Shown here in pieces: positions 8,579 through 17,236 of a DNA stretch of 64,000 bases. Within the stretch, counting starts at the first letter, position 1, and every line of letters begins with the position of its first letter. Under the pieces are notes generated by a model. It did not search any database, was not told the DNA's origin, and saw nothing but the letters and a program-made list of their open reading frames with translations. Made by a program: the position numbers and the translations under genes. Source of the stretch: a bacterium (lineage in GTDB: Bacteria; Armatimonadota; Fimbriimonadia; Fimbriimonadales; Fimbriimonadaceae); assembly GCA_027485645.1 (NCBI GenBank), contig JAIXQR010000001.1:299632-363631 (forward strand), given 5' to 3'.

Positions 8579-9541
8579 GTGATCGTCCTTGGGCTCTGCC
8601 TGCTTGTCACCCATCCATTTTTCGGTCGCCCGATTCTTGTCGGCGCGCATCGAGGCGGGGTGTTTGAGGCGCCAGAGAACACGATTCCTGCTTTTCGGCT
8701 CTGCGGCAAAAGATGGCCCGACATGCTGGTGCAAGTTGACGCCCGCATGACGGTGGATGGCGAAGTCATTCTGTTTCACGACGACACCCTCAACCGCACG
8801 ACGGACGCCGCCGGAACGGTTGCTCGGATGAAGGCACCCGAGCTGTTTCAACTCGATGCGGGACACCAGTTCACAACGGATCTCGGAAAGACTTTCCCCT
8901 TCCGCGGAAAGGGCGTGCGAGTTCCTACCCTTCGCGAGGCGCTCCTCTCGATGCCGAAACAGCGGTGGATGATTGAACTCAAGGACGGCTGCGATCCCGA
9001 CCGCGTAGTTGGCATCATTCGTGAAACCAAGGCCACGGAGCGAACGCTGATCTCGAGTTTTGTACCGAGCACGATGGTGCGCGTCCGCGAGCTTGCGCCG
9101 GAAGTTGCGCGATGTTTTGATTTCGGATCGATCCTGCGGCTTCTCACCGCCCTGCGAGGAGATGACTGGGAAGACTACAAACCGACGGATCAAGTTCTGT
9201 CCTTGGTGACGGAGCAGATCACGCAGTACCGGCTCACGCCCGAGGAACTTCAGACCATTCGGAAGAAAGGAATCTACGTTCAGATCGGAGTCTTAAACAC
9301 GTCGACGGACATTCGGCGCTGGCTAGATGCCGGGGTGGATAGTATTCTCTCTGATCGTCCCTCGCTCCTTGCGGAAGAGGTAACTCGGATGCAGCAAGGT
9401 CGTCAGGGAATTGGCGTAGGTATAGAAGATGATGGTGGCAGCAACGATCGCAATGCTGGGGCTAACCCAGCAGTTTCCAACGCACTCGAAAGCGGAACTC
9501 ACGCTTGCAAGTCCAACCGTCATTCCTGGCGCAACCGTTGA
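8579..9541 (+). CDS. Glycerophosphodiester phosphodiesterase family protein
   Basis: 320 aa from GTG 8579, the only reasonable start because a nearby ATG runs straight into a stop. A hydrophobic N-terminus (VLGLCLLVTHPFF) is followed by VGAHRGG...PENTIPAF, the GDPD motif with catalytic His and Arg. VQVDARMTVDGEVILFHDDTL carries the Glu/Asp-equivalent and second His positions. IELKD and the C-terminal AGVDSILSDRPSLL complete the TIM barrel. It likely hydrolyses glycerophosphodiesters from phospholipid turnover. The last ~38 residues after EEVTRMQQ look non-native and overlap the next gene by 113 bases in another frame. Confidence 0.87.
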   Translation: MIVLGLCLLVTHPFFGRPILVGAHRGGVFEAPENTIPAFRLCGKRWPDMLVQVDARMTVDGEVILFHDDTLNRTTDAAGTVARMKAPELFQLDAGHQFTTDLGKTFPFRGKGVRVPTLREALLSMPKQRWMIELKDGCDPDRVVGIIRETKATERTLISSFVPSTMVRVRELAPEVARCFDFGSILRLLTALRGDDWEDYKPTDQVLSLVTEQITQYRLTPEELQTIRKKGIYVQIGVLNTSTDIRRWLDAGVDSILSDRPSLLAEEVTRMQQGRQGIGVGIEDDGGSNDRNAGANPAVSNALESGTHACKSNRHSWRNR

Positions 9542-10217
9542 GGCAAACCTGCGCGTATCGCTCGATTCGGGCTGGCATAGCTACTGGGTGAACCCGGGCG
9601 AGAACGGTAGTCCACCCGAGTTTAAGTTCAGTCTTCCAACGGGCTGGAAGATTCTGCGAACTCGTTATGAGTTGCCAGAAATGGTGATCGCGGGCGAAAT
9701 GGTGAGTTACGGCTACGAGGACCATTTCAACGTTCGGTACACCCTCCAAGCCCCGAAGCAGGTTGGAAAGGGTCAGATCACCGGCAAGCTGGAATTCCTG
9801 GTTTGCCAAGAGACGTGCATCCCGCAATCGCTCAGCGTCGCGGTGCCGGTGACGGTCGGCGCAGAGTCTGCGCCGAAGAAAGCGCTTCCGGAAGCCTCGT
9901 TCCCCGAGTGGGATCCCGCGGTCAAGGCAGAAGCTCGAGTCTCGGGCAATGATTTAGAACTTCGCATTACCGGACTGAAGACAGACGGCTTGGATCTGCC
10001 CGGAATCCAGCTGTTTTCGGAGTCGCCCAACATCGTCAACTACGCCAGCCGTACCGACGTGCGGATTTCCAACGGTGCACTGATCGTTAGGATCCCTAAG
10101 AGCCCGTATTGGGACGCGAAGACCAAGTCTTTTCGGGCCCTGATCGTTGCGCCAGAAAATCAATATTGGTCGGCAAAAGTGCGCGGCCTGGTACTGAACG
10201 TTCCGGTTCGTTCGTAG
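9429..10217 (+). CDS. Secreted stand-alone DsbD N-terminal-domain (disulfide corrector) protein
   Basis: 262 aa. A signal peptide (MMVAATIAMLGLTQQF) is followed by an immunoglobulin-like DsbD N-terminal domain: SGWHSYWVNPGENGSPP, GYEDHFNVRYTL, and the redox pair in FLVCQETCIPQS. In full-length DsbD this domain passes electrons to periplasmic thiol proteins. Here the transmembrane and C-terminal thioredoxin domains are missing. A secreted redoxin is encoded 25 bases downstream, which may be its partner. The start region lies inside the GDPD frame; the signal peptide and domain homology make this frame certain. Confidence 0.85.
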   Translation: MMVAATIAMLGLTQQFPTHSKAELTLASPTVIPGATVEANLRVSLDSGWHSYWVNPGENGSPPEFKFSLPTGWKILRTRYELPEMVIAGEMVSYGYEDHFNVRYTLQAPKQVGKGQITGKLEFLVCQETCIPQSLSVAVPVTVGAESAPKKALPEASFPEWDPAVKAEARVSGNDLELRITGLKTDGLDLPGIQLFSESPNIVNYASRTDVRISNGALIVRIPKSPYWDAKTKSFRALIVAPENQYWSAKVRGLVLNVPVRS

Positions 10218-10242
10218 TCAGTACTAGAGAGGAGTAACCAGC

Positions 10243-10845
10243 ATGCTAACCACCAGTCTTTTCGCCCTCGCCGTTGCAATGCCGACCGTCGCCGCCGAGC
10301 CGCCGAAGATCGGAGAGATGGCACCTGAGTTCAGCCTAGTTGACACCAACGGCAAGTCTCACAACATCTCCGACTTCCGCGGAAAGATCGTTGTGCTGGA
10401 GTGGACAAACGATGGCTGCCCGTACGTGATGAAGCACTACGGAACCGGCAACATGCAGAAGGTTCAGAAGACGGCAACCGATCAAGGCGTGGTCTGGCTC
10501 TCGATCGTATCTTCGGCGAAGGGCAAGCAGGGCTACGTGGACGGCCCGCAAGGAAACGCGCTGATGAAGGAGAAGGGCTTTAAGTCGACCGCGCTTCTTT
10601 TGGACGCTGATGGCAAGGTCGGCAAGCTCTACCAAGCCAAAACCACCCCGCACATGTTTGTGCTTGATGCTTCGGGCAAGGTGGCCTACATGGGCGCCAT
10701 TGATGACAAGGCGACCCCGTTCCCTGAATCGGTCAAGGGTGCCAGAAACTACGTGCTCGAAGCGATCACCGCATTGAAAGCAGGCAAGGCACCCGCCATT
10801 TCTGCAACCCAGCCTTACGGCTGCGGCGTGAAGTACGGCAAGTAA
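10243..10845 (+). CDS. Secreted thioredoxin-fold redoxin (AhpC/TSA-like)
   Basis: 200 aa with a strong ribosome-binding site (AGAGGAG) before ATG 10243. A signal peptide (TTSLFALAVAMPTVAA) precedes IGEMAPEFSLVDTNG, a typical redoxin opening. VVLEWTNDGCPYVMKHY contains one Cys where thioredoxins have CxxC. TTPHMFVLDASGKVAYMG is the cis-Pro region. A second Cys lies in the C-terminal PYGCGVKYGK motif, so this is a two-cysteine family in which the C-terminal Cys may resolve the first. It probably works in the periplasm, with the neighbouring DsbD N-domain protein as a possible electron donor. Confidence 0.87.
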   Translation: MLTTSLFALAVAMPTVAAEPPKIGEMAPEFSLVDTNGKSHNISDFRGKIVVLEWTNDGCPYVMKHYGTGNMQKVQKTATDQGVVWLSIVSSAKGKQGYVDGPQGNALMKEKGFKSTALLLDADGKVGKLYQAKTTPHMFVLDASGKVAYMGAIDDKATPFPESVKGARNYVLEAITALKAGKAPAISATQPYGCGVKYGK

Positions 10846-10862
10846 TCACGTAGTACGACCCA

Positions 10863-12338
10863 ATGACGGTTGGGCTCGTACTGGGTGACATGTTGTTCGA
10901 TCGCCTCCCCGGCTTGGACGCTGCGGAGGCGATTTTCATGTCCGAAGATCTCGGCTTGGCGACGCGCGTTCGGCATCACCAACAGAAGATCGTGCTGCTC
11001 TTCAGCGCGATGCGTCACTTTCGCAACGCCCTTCGAGCCGCGGGCAGGGAAGTCAGATATTTCGAACTGCAGGACGACTCTCAATCGCTCCTCGACCGGC
11101 TGAAGACTCTCGGGCCGAGAAAGGTCATCACCTATGAGATCGCGGACCAGTTCTTTCGGGATGCGCTGATTGCCTGGGGAGAAGAGAACGGGGTTGCCGT
11201 CGAGTTTGTCCCCAACCCTATGTTTCTGACCGCTACCTCCGATTGGCAGGCGTACCGAAAGCGGGCAAAGCGGCTGCTCATGCGCGATTTTTACTTGCAG
11301 CAGCGAAAGCGGCTTGGAATCATGTTGGAGCCGGATGGCTCACCGGTTGGCGGAAAGTGGAGCTTTGATGAGGACAATCGTCGGGCTTTGCCAAAGTCGG
11401 TCCTTCCGCCCGCCGTTTGGCGTCCGATGCCCGATGCGATAACGCAGGAAGTCATTGACCTTGTTAGGAGCGAATTTGCTGCGCATCCGGGTGATGCCGC
11501 CGAGTTTGCCTATCCCGTAACGCATGCGGAAGCGGCGAGCTGGCTGGACGCGTTCTTGATCGAGCGCCTCAGCCGATTTGGGGACTATGAGGATGCGCTC
11601 TCGCTCCGATCGGACTTCGTTTTTCACGGCGTTCTTACTCCGATGCTGAACATAGGCCTTCTCACGCCCTCACAAATCGTGGACCGTACGCTGGCGTTCC
11701 ATGCTGAGACTCCGGTTCCGCTCAATTCGCTCGAAGGATTTCTTCGCCAGATCATCGGCTGGCGCGAGTTCATTCGCGGCATGGCGGACGAATACCCGCC
11801 TATTGGTTCGGGCAGCATGAACGGCTTGGGACACACCCGAAAGCTGGGTGAGGAGTGGTGGACCGGCACGACCGGGCTCCTGCCGCTTGATCATGCGATT
11901 GGTAAAGCGAATCGGTACGGATGGTGCCACCACATCGAGCGGCTTATGGTCGTGGGTTCGGCCATGCTGATGTGCGAAGTCGAGCCCTCAGAGAGCTACC
12001 GCTGGTTCATGGAAATGTTTATCGACAGCGCAGAATGGGTGATGGGGCCTAACGTGCTCGGGATGTCGCAGTTTGCAGACGGCGGGCTGTTCGCGACAAA
12101 GCCGTACTTGAGCGGAAGCAGCTATCTGCGAAAAATGGGTGACTACCCGGCGGGCGATTGGTGCGATACGTGGGATGGCCTGTACTGGCGCGTCGTGGAT
12201 CGACATCGCGACCTGTTTGCGGCGAACCCCCGAATGTCGGTAATGGTCGGAAGCCTCGACAAGCTCGAGCCAGTCCGGAGAGACCGAATTTTCTCGAGTG
12301 CCGAGGCGTTTATTGAGCGCGTAACGAAGCCTTACTGA
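10863..12338 (+). CDS. Cryptochrome/photolyase-like protein of the bacterial (6-4) photolyase (PhrB) family
   Basis: 491 aa. The N-terminal Rossmann-like domain (GLVLGDMLFDRLP, then FSAMRHFRNALRAAGREVRYFEL) and the helical FAD-binding half (SLEGFLRQIIGWREFIRGM, WCHHIERLMVVG, NVLGMSQFADGG, TKPYLSGSSYLRKMGDY) match the PF04244 family of iron-sulfur bacterial cryptochromes and photolyases. Known members repair 6-4 photoproducts using FAD, a lumazine and a 4Fe-4S cluster. The cluster region after MGDY is shortened here (PAGDWCDTWDGLYW) and keeps only one cysteine. Repair activity and cluster binding are therefore uncertain. It is convergent with, and overlaps by 7 bases, the PRC-barrel gene. Confidence 0.85.
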   Translation: MTVGLVLGDMLFDRLPGLDAAEAIFMSEDLGLATRVRHHQQKIVLLFSAMRHFRNALRAAGREVRYFELQDDSQSLLDRLKTLGPRKVITYEIADQFFRDALIAWGEENGVAVEFVPNPMFLTATSDWQAYRKRAKRLLMRDFYLQQRKRLGIMLEPDGSPVGGKWSFDEDNRRALPKSVLPPAVWRPMPDAITQEVIDLVRSEFAAHPGDAAEFAYPVTHAEAASWLDAFLIERLSRFGDYEDALSLRSDFVFHGVLTPMLNIGLLTPSQIVDRTLAFHAETPVPLNSLEGFLRQIIGWREFIRGMADEYPPIGSGSMNGLGHTRKLGEEWWTGTTGLLPLDHAIGKANRYGWCHHIERLMVVGSAMLMCEVEPSESYRWFMEMFIDSAEWVMGPNVLGMSQFADGGLFATKPYLSGSSYLRKMGDYPAGDWCDTWDGLYWRVVDRHRDLFAANPRMSVMVGSLDKLEPVRRDRIFSSAEAFIERVTKPY

Positions 12339-12796
12339 GCTGGGGCTTGGATCGTGATGACGTCCGCTCCGAACGCACGAATCTGCGAGGAAGGGATGCT
12401 CGACTTTTGGGCACCGAGACCAAACACGCCGCCCGCTTTGAGCTCGATGGTGTTTAGGGCACCTGTCGTCAGGTCAAAGTCAATATCGGCGACTTGGCCC
12501 AACTTCGTGCCTTCGGAGTTCATCACTTCCATCTTGGAAATGTCGGCTACCAGCAGGCTACCGTTGAGCTGGTTGGCAGGCTCGACGGCGCCGTTGCTTT
12601 CCACGATGATCGCATCTGGGCCAACCTTGCCTAACCGGCCGAACGGGAGGAAGGAATCGGCACCGCCCGTCTCCAAAACAAAGCCTTCGATCTGCCGGTC
12701 ACCGGGATGAAGAACGAGATCTTTCACCGCACCCAGTTTTTCACCTTCAGACAGAGAAATTACAGCGCGCCCGCGAAGCTCAGATAAGGTAGCCAT
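12332..12796 (-). CDS. PRC-barrel domain protein
   Basis: 154 aa. Two PRC-barrel units are visible: residues ~5-75 (LRGRAVISLSEGEKLGAVKDLVLHP, then IEGFVLETG) and ~80-150 (LLVADISKMEVMNSEGTKLGQVADIDFD, then TIELKAGG). PRC barrels occur in photosynthetic reaction centre H subunits, RimM and many small stand-alone proteins of unknown role. There is no signal peptide or membrane segment. A TACACT -10 lies five bases before the ATG. Confidence 0.8.
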   Translation of the reverse strand: MATLSELRGRAVISLSEGEKLGAVKDLVLHPGDRQIEGFVLETGGADSFLPFGRLGKVGPDAIIVESNGAVEPANQLNGSLLVADISKMEVMNSEGTKLGQVADIDFDLTTGALNTIELKAGGVFGLGAQKSSIPSSQIRAFGADVITIQAPAQ

Positions 12797-12801
12797 ATCT
12801 C

Positions 12802-12807
12802 AGTGTA
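12802..12807 (-). promoter_or_regulatory. -10 element of a leaderless promoter for the PRC-barrel gene
   Basis: On the minus strand TACACT is followed by GAGAT (5 bases) and the ATG at 12796. Confidence 0.5.
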
Positions 12808-12848
12808 GGCGCGAAGGAGGCGATTTTGCCCGTTTTTTGCGGTGATAT

Positions 12849-13925
12849 TCACTCGTTCGCCGAAGATCGCAGCGCATCGCCTAAAAGCCAGCCGATCAAA
12901 AAACCGAGACCGCCAGGTGCGGTGAGAACAAATGTTCCCACCCCAAAGCTAAAGGAGCCGTTGATTGCCCCGGCTAGCCCGAACAGGAGCGCGAGGACGA
13001 GAAGCCCGGGAAGTATCAAGTGCAAAACGACGATCCGAACTTCTTGGAAGAATGCAATAAGCGCGTACACGAGCGCGCCGGCCCACACATTCAGCACGGA
13101 AACACCCATGAGCAAGGCCGCGACGCCGAAGCTTCCAGTAGCCGATTTGAGAACCGACTCCGATCGCTCAATCCAGCGGCCGCAACTCATGCCGATTCCC
13201 AGGCTTGCGGCAGCGGCGAAGTACAGAATCGTCCACACCAACTGAACCGAATCGGTGCGGACGAAGATCGTGCTAATCGCGATGACAATCGCCATCGTCG
13301 CTCCCCCGGCGAGAGCCTTTCGGCTTGGTGCAAACGTGCCGAGGAACTCCCCGCTTCGGCCTGAAACCATCATCGAGCCGTTTAGGAGTTCCTCGTACCG
13401 ACGCTGGTAGACCGGGTTTCCAGGTTCAAATTGGGCCGCGTACGCATACCGCTTGGCGGCTTCGTTAAGGTCTCCGCGCGCGCGGGCAATGTCACCCAAC
13501 ACCGCGTGGGCCATAGGTTGCCGGATGGAGGACTGAAGCAATTCGATTGCGAGCCGCTCCGCCATCGCGGTCTGGCCCCGGGCGAACGCGACCGACAGCC
13601 GGTTCTGGAGATCGGCGAGATCCGACTTCGAGCGCTGGACGATGATTTCCTCTCTCGCGTCGGCACGGGCGGCCGCTTGCTCAATAAAGGCGATCTCCTC
13701 TCGCTTGCGCTCGTCCTGCTTCGCCAGTAGCTGGTTGTATTCCCGCCTTGCGTTGGGATCGTTCAGAACCGTGTAGGCATCCGTAGCCGCGAGAAAGATG
13801 CGTTTCGACTCAGCAGAGCCGGACTTGTCCGGGTGGTGATTCAGCACAATCCGGCGGTATGCGGATTTGATTTCGTCACCGGAGGCGGTGCGGTCGATGC
13901 CTAGGGTTTCGTAATGATCTGCCAA
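12849..13925 (-). CDS. Membrane-anchored J-domain protein with TPR-like region
   Basis: 358 aa from a TTG start at 13925, chosen because GGGAGGAG lies about eight bases upstream and it begins directly at the J domain (ADHYETLGIDR). The J domain (~1-65) has the essential HPD in VLNHHPDKSG. Residues ~80-180 are helical and TPR-like (AERLAIELLQSSIRQPMAHAVLGDIARARGDLNEAAKRY). Residues ~200-350 hold four to five transmembrane helices. J domains recruit and stimulate DnaK, so this probably places Hsp70 at the membrane. A longer start (TTG 13946) is possible but would leave the ribosome-binding site inside the gene. Confidence 0.8.
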   Translation of the reverse strand: MADHYETLGIDRTASGDEIKSAYRRIVLNHHPDKSGSAESKRIFLAATDAYTVLNDPNARREYNQLLAKQDERKREEIAFIEQAAARADAREEIIVQRSKSDLADLQNRLSVAFARGQTAMAERLAIELLQSSIRQPMAHAVLGDIARARGDLNEAAKRYAYAAQFEPGNPVYQRRYEELLNGSMMVSGRSGEFLGTFAPSRKALAGGATMAIVIAISTIFVRTDSVQLVWTILYFAAAASLGIGMSCGRWIERSESVLKSATGSFGVAALLMGVSVLNVWAGALVYALIAFFQEVRIVVLHLILPGLLVLALLFGLAGAINGSFSFGVGTFVLTAPGGLGFLIGWLLGDALRSSANE

Positions 13926-14030
13926 TCCACCGCTCCTCCCGAACAATTTAGTATTGTTCCCTTTCGGAGCGAGTTATTGCTACGATTACGGCAATACTCT
14001 ATATTGAATTTTAAGAGAATTCAACCGACA

Positions 14031-15341
14031 TCAGTTCGCTGCCCGTTGGAGCCCGCTGAAATAGCCGGTGTAGAAATTGATGACGATGTATCCGATGTAG
14101 ATCGCGACACAAAGGCCGAGCAGAACGCCGACCAGGTAGGCCAATTGCGTTGACTTTGTCGTCGCCTCTTGCTCGTAGAACTCGCTCATTTTGTTGAGCA
14201 TGTGATCCAGATTTCCGGTTGTCTCTCCGGTTGCAATCATGTCGAGCACGATGGGGGAGAAGGCTCGGGTGTCTTTCAGGGTCTCCGTGATCCCGGCTCC
14301 GGATTCAAGTCGATCGACCGCGGGATACATCAGGGACCGGAGGTACTCGTTGCCGCACGCATCGGCGCTAATCTTCATCGCGGACGAAAGCGGAACGCCG
14401 CTCTTGGTCATGGCGCCAAATGCCCGGCCGAACCGTGCCATCGCGAGTTCCTGCATGGTTTGTCCGAAGACCGGCAACTTGGTGGTGAATTGATCCCACT
14501 GATAGCGAATCCGCGGGTTAGCCAAGCCGACCTTTCGGAACAAGACGATGATGATGATCAACGGCCCAAGCCAGATCCAAGTGGATGGTGTGGTCAGCGG
14601 CGAGCTGAGCTGTCCAGCGCTTGCATTCACGCTAGCAATAATCGCGTTCGCGGCGAGCACGATGATGATCGAAGCCCAAACCTGCAACTTTGGATAGAAA
14701 GTCAGTCGCTTGTACAGGTTCCGGATCTCAAGCTCTCGTTCGAGATAGTCGGCAATATCGCTCATTGCTTGATCGAGAAAGCCGCCTTTTTCTCCTGCGC
14801 GGAGCATGCTGATGATCACGCCGTTGAAAACCTCTGGATACCGTTGCAAGCCGAACGAGATTGGGCGACCTGCCTCGATGTGCCCGGAAACTTCGCGAAG
14901 AATTCCTTGGAGCTTTGGATTCTTCGACTGATTGGCGAGCGTGTTAAACGCCTGTACCATCGGCACCCCGGCGTGCAACATCGTGCCGCCTTGGCGGAAG
15001 AAGAATACGAGATTTTTGAGCGGCACCTGGCCGACAAGCGGTCCCCAAACGCTGGTGGCAGCATACGACCGCTCGCTCATGACGTCTTTTTCGACCGGCA
15101 TGGCGGAGCTTGGAACTTCGAACGGTCCTTCGGACCGAACTTCAGCGGGCGCGACAGCTGACATCGGCTCAGCCGCGAGCGGATCGGCCGGGAAACCGCT
15201 GGCGGCTGCAACACCGATCTGGGTGACGTTCAAACCCTTGTCGGCGAGATCCTTAAGCACCTGCTCCAAAGTCGCACCGAATTGCAATCCACGCGTGGAT
15301 TCCCCGGTGGACTTTGTGGCTTGATACTCAAAGGTAGGCAT
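14031..15341 (-). CDS. Type II secretion/type IV pilus inner-membrane platform protein (PilC/GspF), copy 2
   Basis: 436 aa from ATG 15341. The short N-terminal domain MPTFEYQATKSTGESTRG is typical of PilC/GspF. Two T2SF domains follow: ~130-250 (FFRQGGTMLHAGVPMVQAF, MLRAGEKGGFLDQAM) and ~310-430 (MARFGRAFGAMTKSGVPL, MIATGETTGNLDHML). Each is followed by hydrophobic helices. PilC/GspF forms the membrane platform for pseudopilus assembly. The start codon is 9 bases after the stop of a paralogue. A pseudopilin is encoded at ~20 kb; no assembly ATPase is in the window. Confidence 0.9.
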   Translation of the reverse strand: MPTFEYQATKSTGESTRGLQFGATLEQVLKDLADKGLNVTQIGVAAASGFPADPLAAEPMSAVAPAEVRSEGPFEVPSSAMPVEKDVMSERSYAATSVWGPLVGQVPLKNLVFFFRQGGTMLHAGVPMVQAFNTLANQSKNPKLQGILREVSGHIEAGRPISFGLQRYPEVFNGVIISMLRAGEKGGFLDQAMSDIADYLERELEIRNLYKRLTFYPKLQVWASIIIVLAANAIIASVNASAGQLSSPLTTPSTWIWLGPLIIIIVLFRKVGLANPRIRYQWDQFTTKLPVFGQTMQELAMARFGRAFGAMTKSGVPLSSAMKISADACGNEYLRSLMYPAVDRLESGAGITETLKDTRAFSPIVLDMIATGETTGNLDHMLNKMSEFYEQEATTKSTQLAYLVGVLLGLCVAIYIGYIVINFYTGYFSGLQRAAN

Positions 15342-15349
15342 AGGCTTTT

Positions 15350-16702
15350 TTACGGCGTTTCGAACCCAGACAATACTTCCTTGGGCAGATCGACAAACCA
15401 AGTTTTCATGAGAATCATGCCGATCAATAGACCGGTCGTGATCAGAACCGTCCAGCCCATGAGTCCGATGCCTAGCTTGGCTTCAGTTTCACGTGCTTTG
15501 CACTCGGTTGAGCTGAACTGTGTGAGATGCTCCAGTCCACCCGGCAGATCCCCGGTGTACTCGGCGGTGGAAATGGTCGCGGTGTACTCTTCGGGAAAAG
15601 CGCGGTGGCGCGCGAAAATGTCGGAAAGTCGATCTCGTTCCGTCATGCCCTCGGCTGCCCTTCTCAGATCCGCTGCTAGTTCGAGGTTCGGAACCGCATC
15701 GGTTGCCATGAGGTACGAGGTTCCATGGGGCAATCCTGCTTTGCTGAGTCGCCCCAGTACCCATGACAGTCGTGCATAACCTTCGTTACGGGCCCGGTGA
15801 CCGATCATCGGAATTCTTAAGCCCAGACGGTGTCGAAACGCAGTGGCTTTTGAGGACATGAAGTACCGGTGGGCTAGGTACAAAACCGCCGAGATGCTCA
15901 GGATGATGGGGCCGTCGGGCCACAGGAACCGATTCCACATGATCTGCCGGTTAGCCGCCATGTAGTCCTGGCCTTGGCCACCCGTTTTGTCGGCAAACCG
16001 CCACATCTCGAACAGCGAGTTCATCGTGGATTGCATCAGGAACAAGCCGAGGACCGCGTTCACCAGGAGGAGGTAGATCCATCTGAACCAGCGCTGAAAG
16101 TGGTGTGCCGTGTTGCTTTGCCGCGCGATCTCTTCGAAGGCGTCGGGCATGAAACCGCCCATTTCGCCCGCCCTCGTCGTGCCAACCACGTCTGGAGGGA
16201 ACAGGTCTGGGTACCGCTGCATGGCATCGGCCACATTGCTGCCTTCGGCAACGCGGGCGGCCATGTCGCGCAGCGCTTCCGTGAACGGCGGTTGGGTTCG
16301 CTGCGCAATATCGATCATCGCTACGCTCGGCGCGATTCCAGATCGAATGGCGGCACCGAGCTGGGTGAAAAGAAAGAACCTCGCTTTGTTGGAGCCCGCT
16401 TTTGTTCGGACCGTTGATGCCGTCGCCGAACTCGCTGCTTGTGGTTTGCGAGCCGGCGCGGGCGCAGCGACGGCAGCGGATGTTGCACGTCCATTGGAAG
16501 TAGGAATAGACGGAACGGCTACCTTCCGTGCAGAACTTGTTGCCGCCGCGCTCGCCACTGCTGGCGCCCCGGCCCCGAAACTCACGCGCTGGAAACCTTG
16601 AGCCCGCAAGGCATCGTGCGCAGCATTCTGGCTCTCGGCCTGAATGCTGCCTTTCACGGACTTGCCTTGGTTATTCGTGGCTTGGTAGGAGTAGAACGGC
16701 AT
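15350..16702 (-). CDS. Type II secretion/type IV pilus inner-membrane platform protein (PilC/GspF), copy 1
   Basis: 450 aa. MPFYSYQATNNQGKSVKGSI opens the N-terminal domain. An Ala/Pro/Thr-rich linker (~55-100) follows, then two T2SF domains (LFTQLGAAIRSGIAPSVAM, TTRAGEMGGFMPDAFEEIA; and LSWVLGRLSKAGLPHGTSY, ISTAEYTGDLPGGLEHL) and a C-terminal transmembrane helix. The second domain is more divergent than in copy 2. The start lies 32 bases inside the end of folK, giving a folK-pilC-pilC order. Two adjacent full-length platform proteins could form a heteromeric platform. Confidence 0.88.
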   Translation of the reverse strand: MPFYSYQATNNQGKSVKGSIQAESQNAAHDALRAQGFQRVSFGAGAPAVASAAATSSARKVAVPSIPTSNGRATSAAVAAPAPARKPQAASSATASTVRTKAGSNKARFFLFTQLGAAIRSGIAPSVAMIDIAQRTQPPFTEALRDMAARVAEGSNVADAMQRYPDLFPPDVVGTTRAGEMGGFMPDAFEEIARQSNTAHHFQRWFRWIYLLLVNAVLGLFLMQSTMNSLFEMWRFADKTGGQGQDYMAANRQIMWNRFLWPDGPIILSISAVLYLAHRYFMSSKATAFRHRLGLRIPMIGHRARNEGYARLSWVLGRLSKAGLPHGTSYLMATDAVPNLELAADLRRAAEGMTERDRLSDIFARHRAFPEEYTATISTAEYTGDLPGGLEHLTQFSSTECKARETEAKLGIGLMGWTVLITTGLLIGMILMKTWFVDLPKEVLSGFETP

Positions 16703-17177
16703 CGCGCACTTCTAAGACGGATTCTGCTTGATCTTCTGTCTGCTTCAGTAGCTCCGGAATGGAAAATCCTGCAAATTGCCAGTTTGGAGCTACGTCGTAG
16801 ATCGGCACAAGGACGAAGCGACGCTCCGACACTCTTGGATGCGGCAGGACCAATTGCTCAGTCTCCATGGCCACCCCTCGCATGTCGATCAAGTCGAGGT
16901 CGATTTCCCTCGGCCCGAACCGCAGGCCGGGCTTTCGTCCGAGGTCTCGCTCGGTCTGCTTTAGCAGCGCAAGCAGGGCAATTGGATCGAGGTCCGACTC
17001 GCCCCGGGCGGCGGCGTTGAGAAAAGTCGGCTGGTCCGCAACGTACATGGGTGAGGTGCCATAGACTCGGCTGACGTCGTGCCACCGGATCGGGCCGGAG
17101 AGGGCGTTGATCGCGGTCTGAATTTGCCCAAGCCGGTCGCCGAGATTGCTTCCGAAGGCAATGAGAACTTCCGACAC
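16671..17177 (-). CDS. folK: 2-amino-4-hydroxy-6-hydroxymethyldihydropteridine pyrophosphokinase
   Basis: 168 aa from GTG 17177, which begins the conserved SEVLIAFGSNLGDR. FolK (HPPK) transfers pyrophosphate from ATP to the pterin in folate synthesis. Motifs seen: SRVYGTSPMYVADQPTFLNA, LLALLKQTERDLGR, the catalytic FGPREIDLDLI, and LPHPRVSERRFVLVPI. A longer in-frame GTG at 17231 would add 18 unrelated residues. A CAGACT hexamer six bases upstream of GTG 17177 fits the local short-leader pattern weakly. No folP or folB is adjacent; the gene instead overlaps pilC. Confidence 0.93.
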   Translation of the reverse strand: MSEVLIAFGSNLGDRLGQIQTAINALSGPIRWHDVSRVYGTSPMYVADQPTFLNAAARGESDLDPIALLALLKQTERDLGRKPGLRFGPREIDLDLIDMRGVAMETEQLVLPHPRVSERRFVLVPIYDVAPNWQFAGFSIPELLKQTEDQAESVLEVRDAVLLLPSHE

Positions 17178-17236
17178 GTGGCAAGTCTGGCACGTCCCGA
17201 AATGCCGCAGCTTCGAAAAGCTATATTGCACTTAGG

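Noticed and set aside
14169..15161. 330-codon plus-strand frame opposite pilC copy 2
   Set aside because: No motif, and composition typical of an antisense frame.
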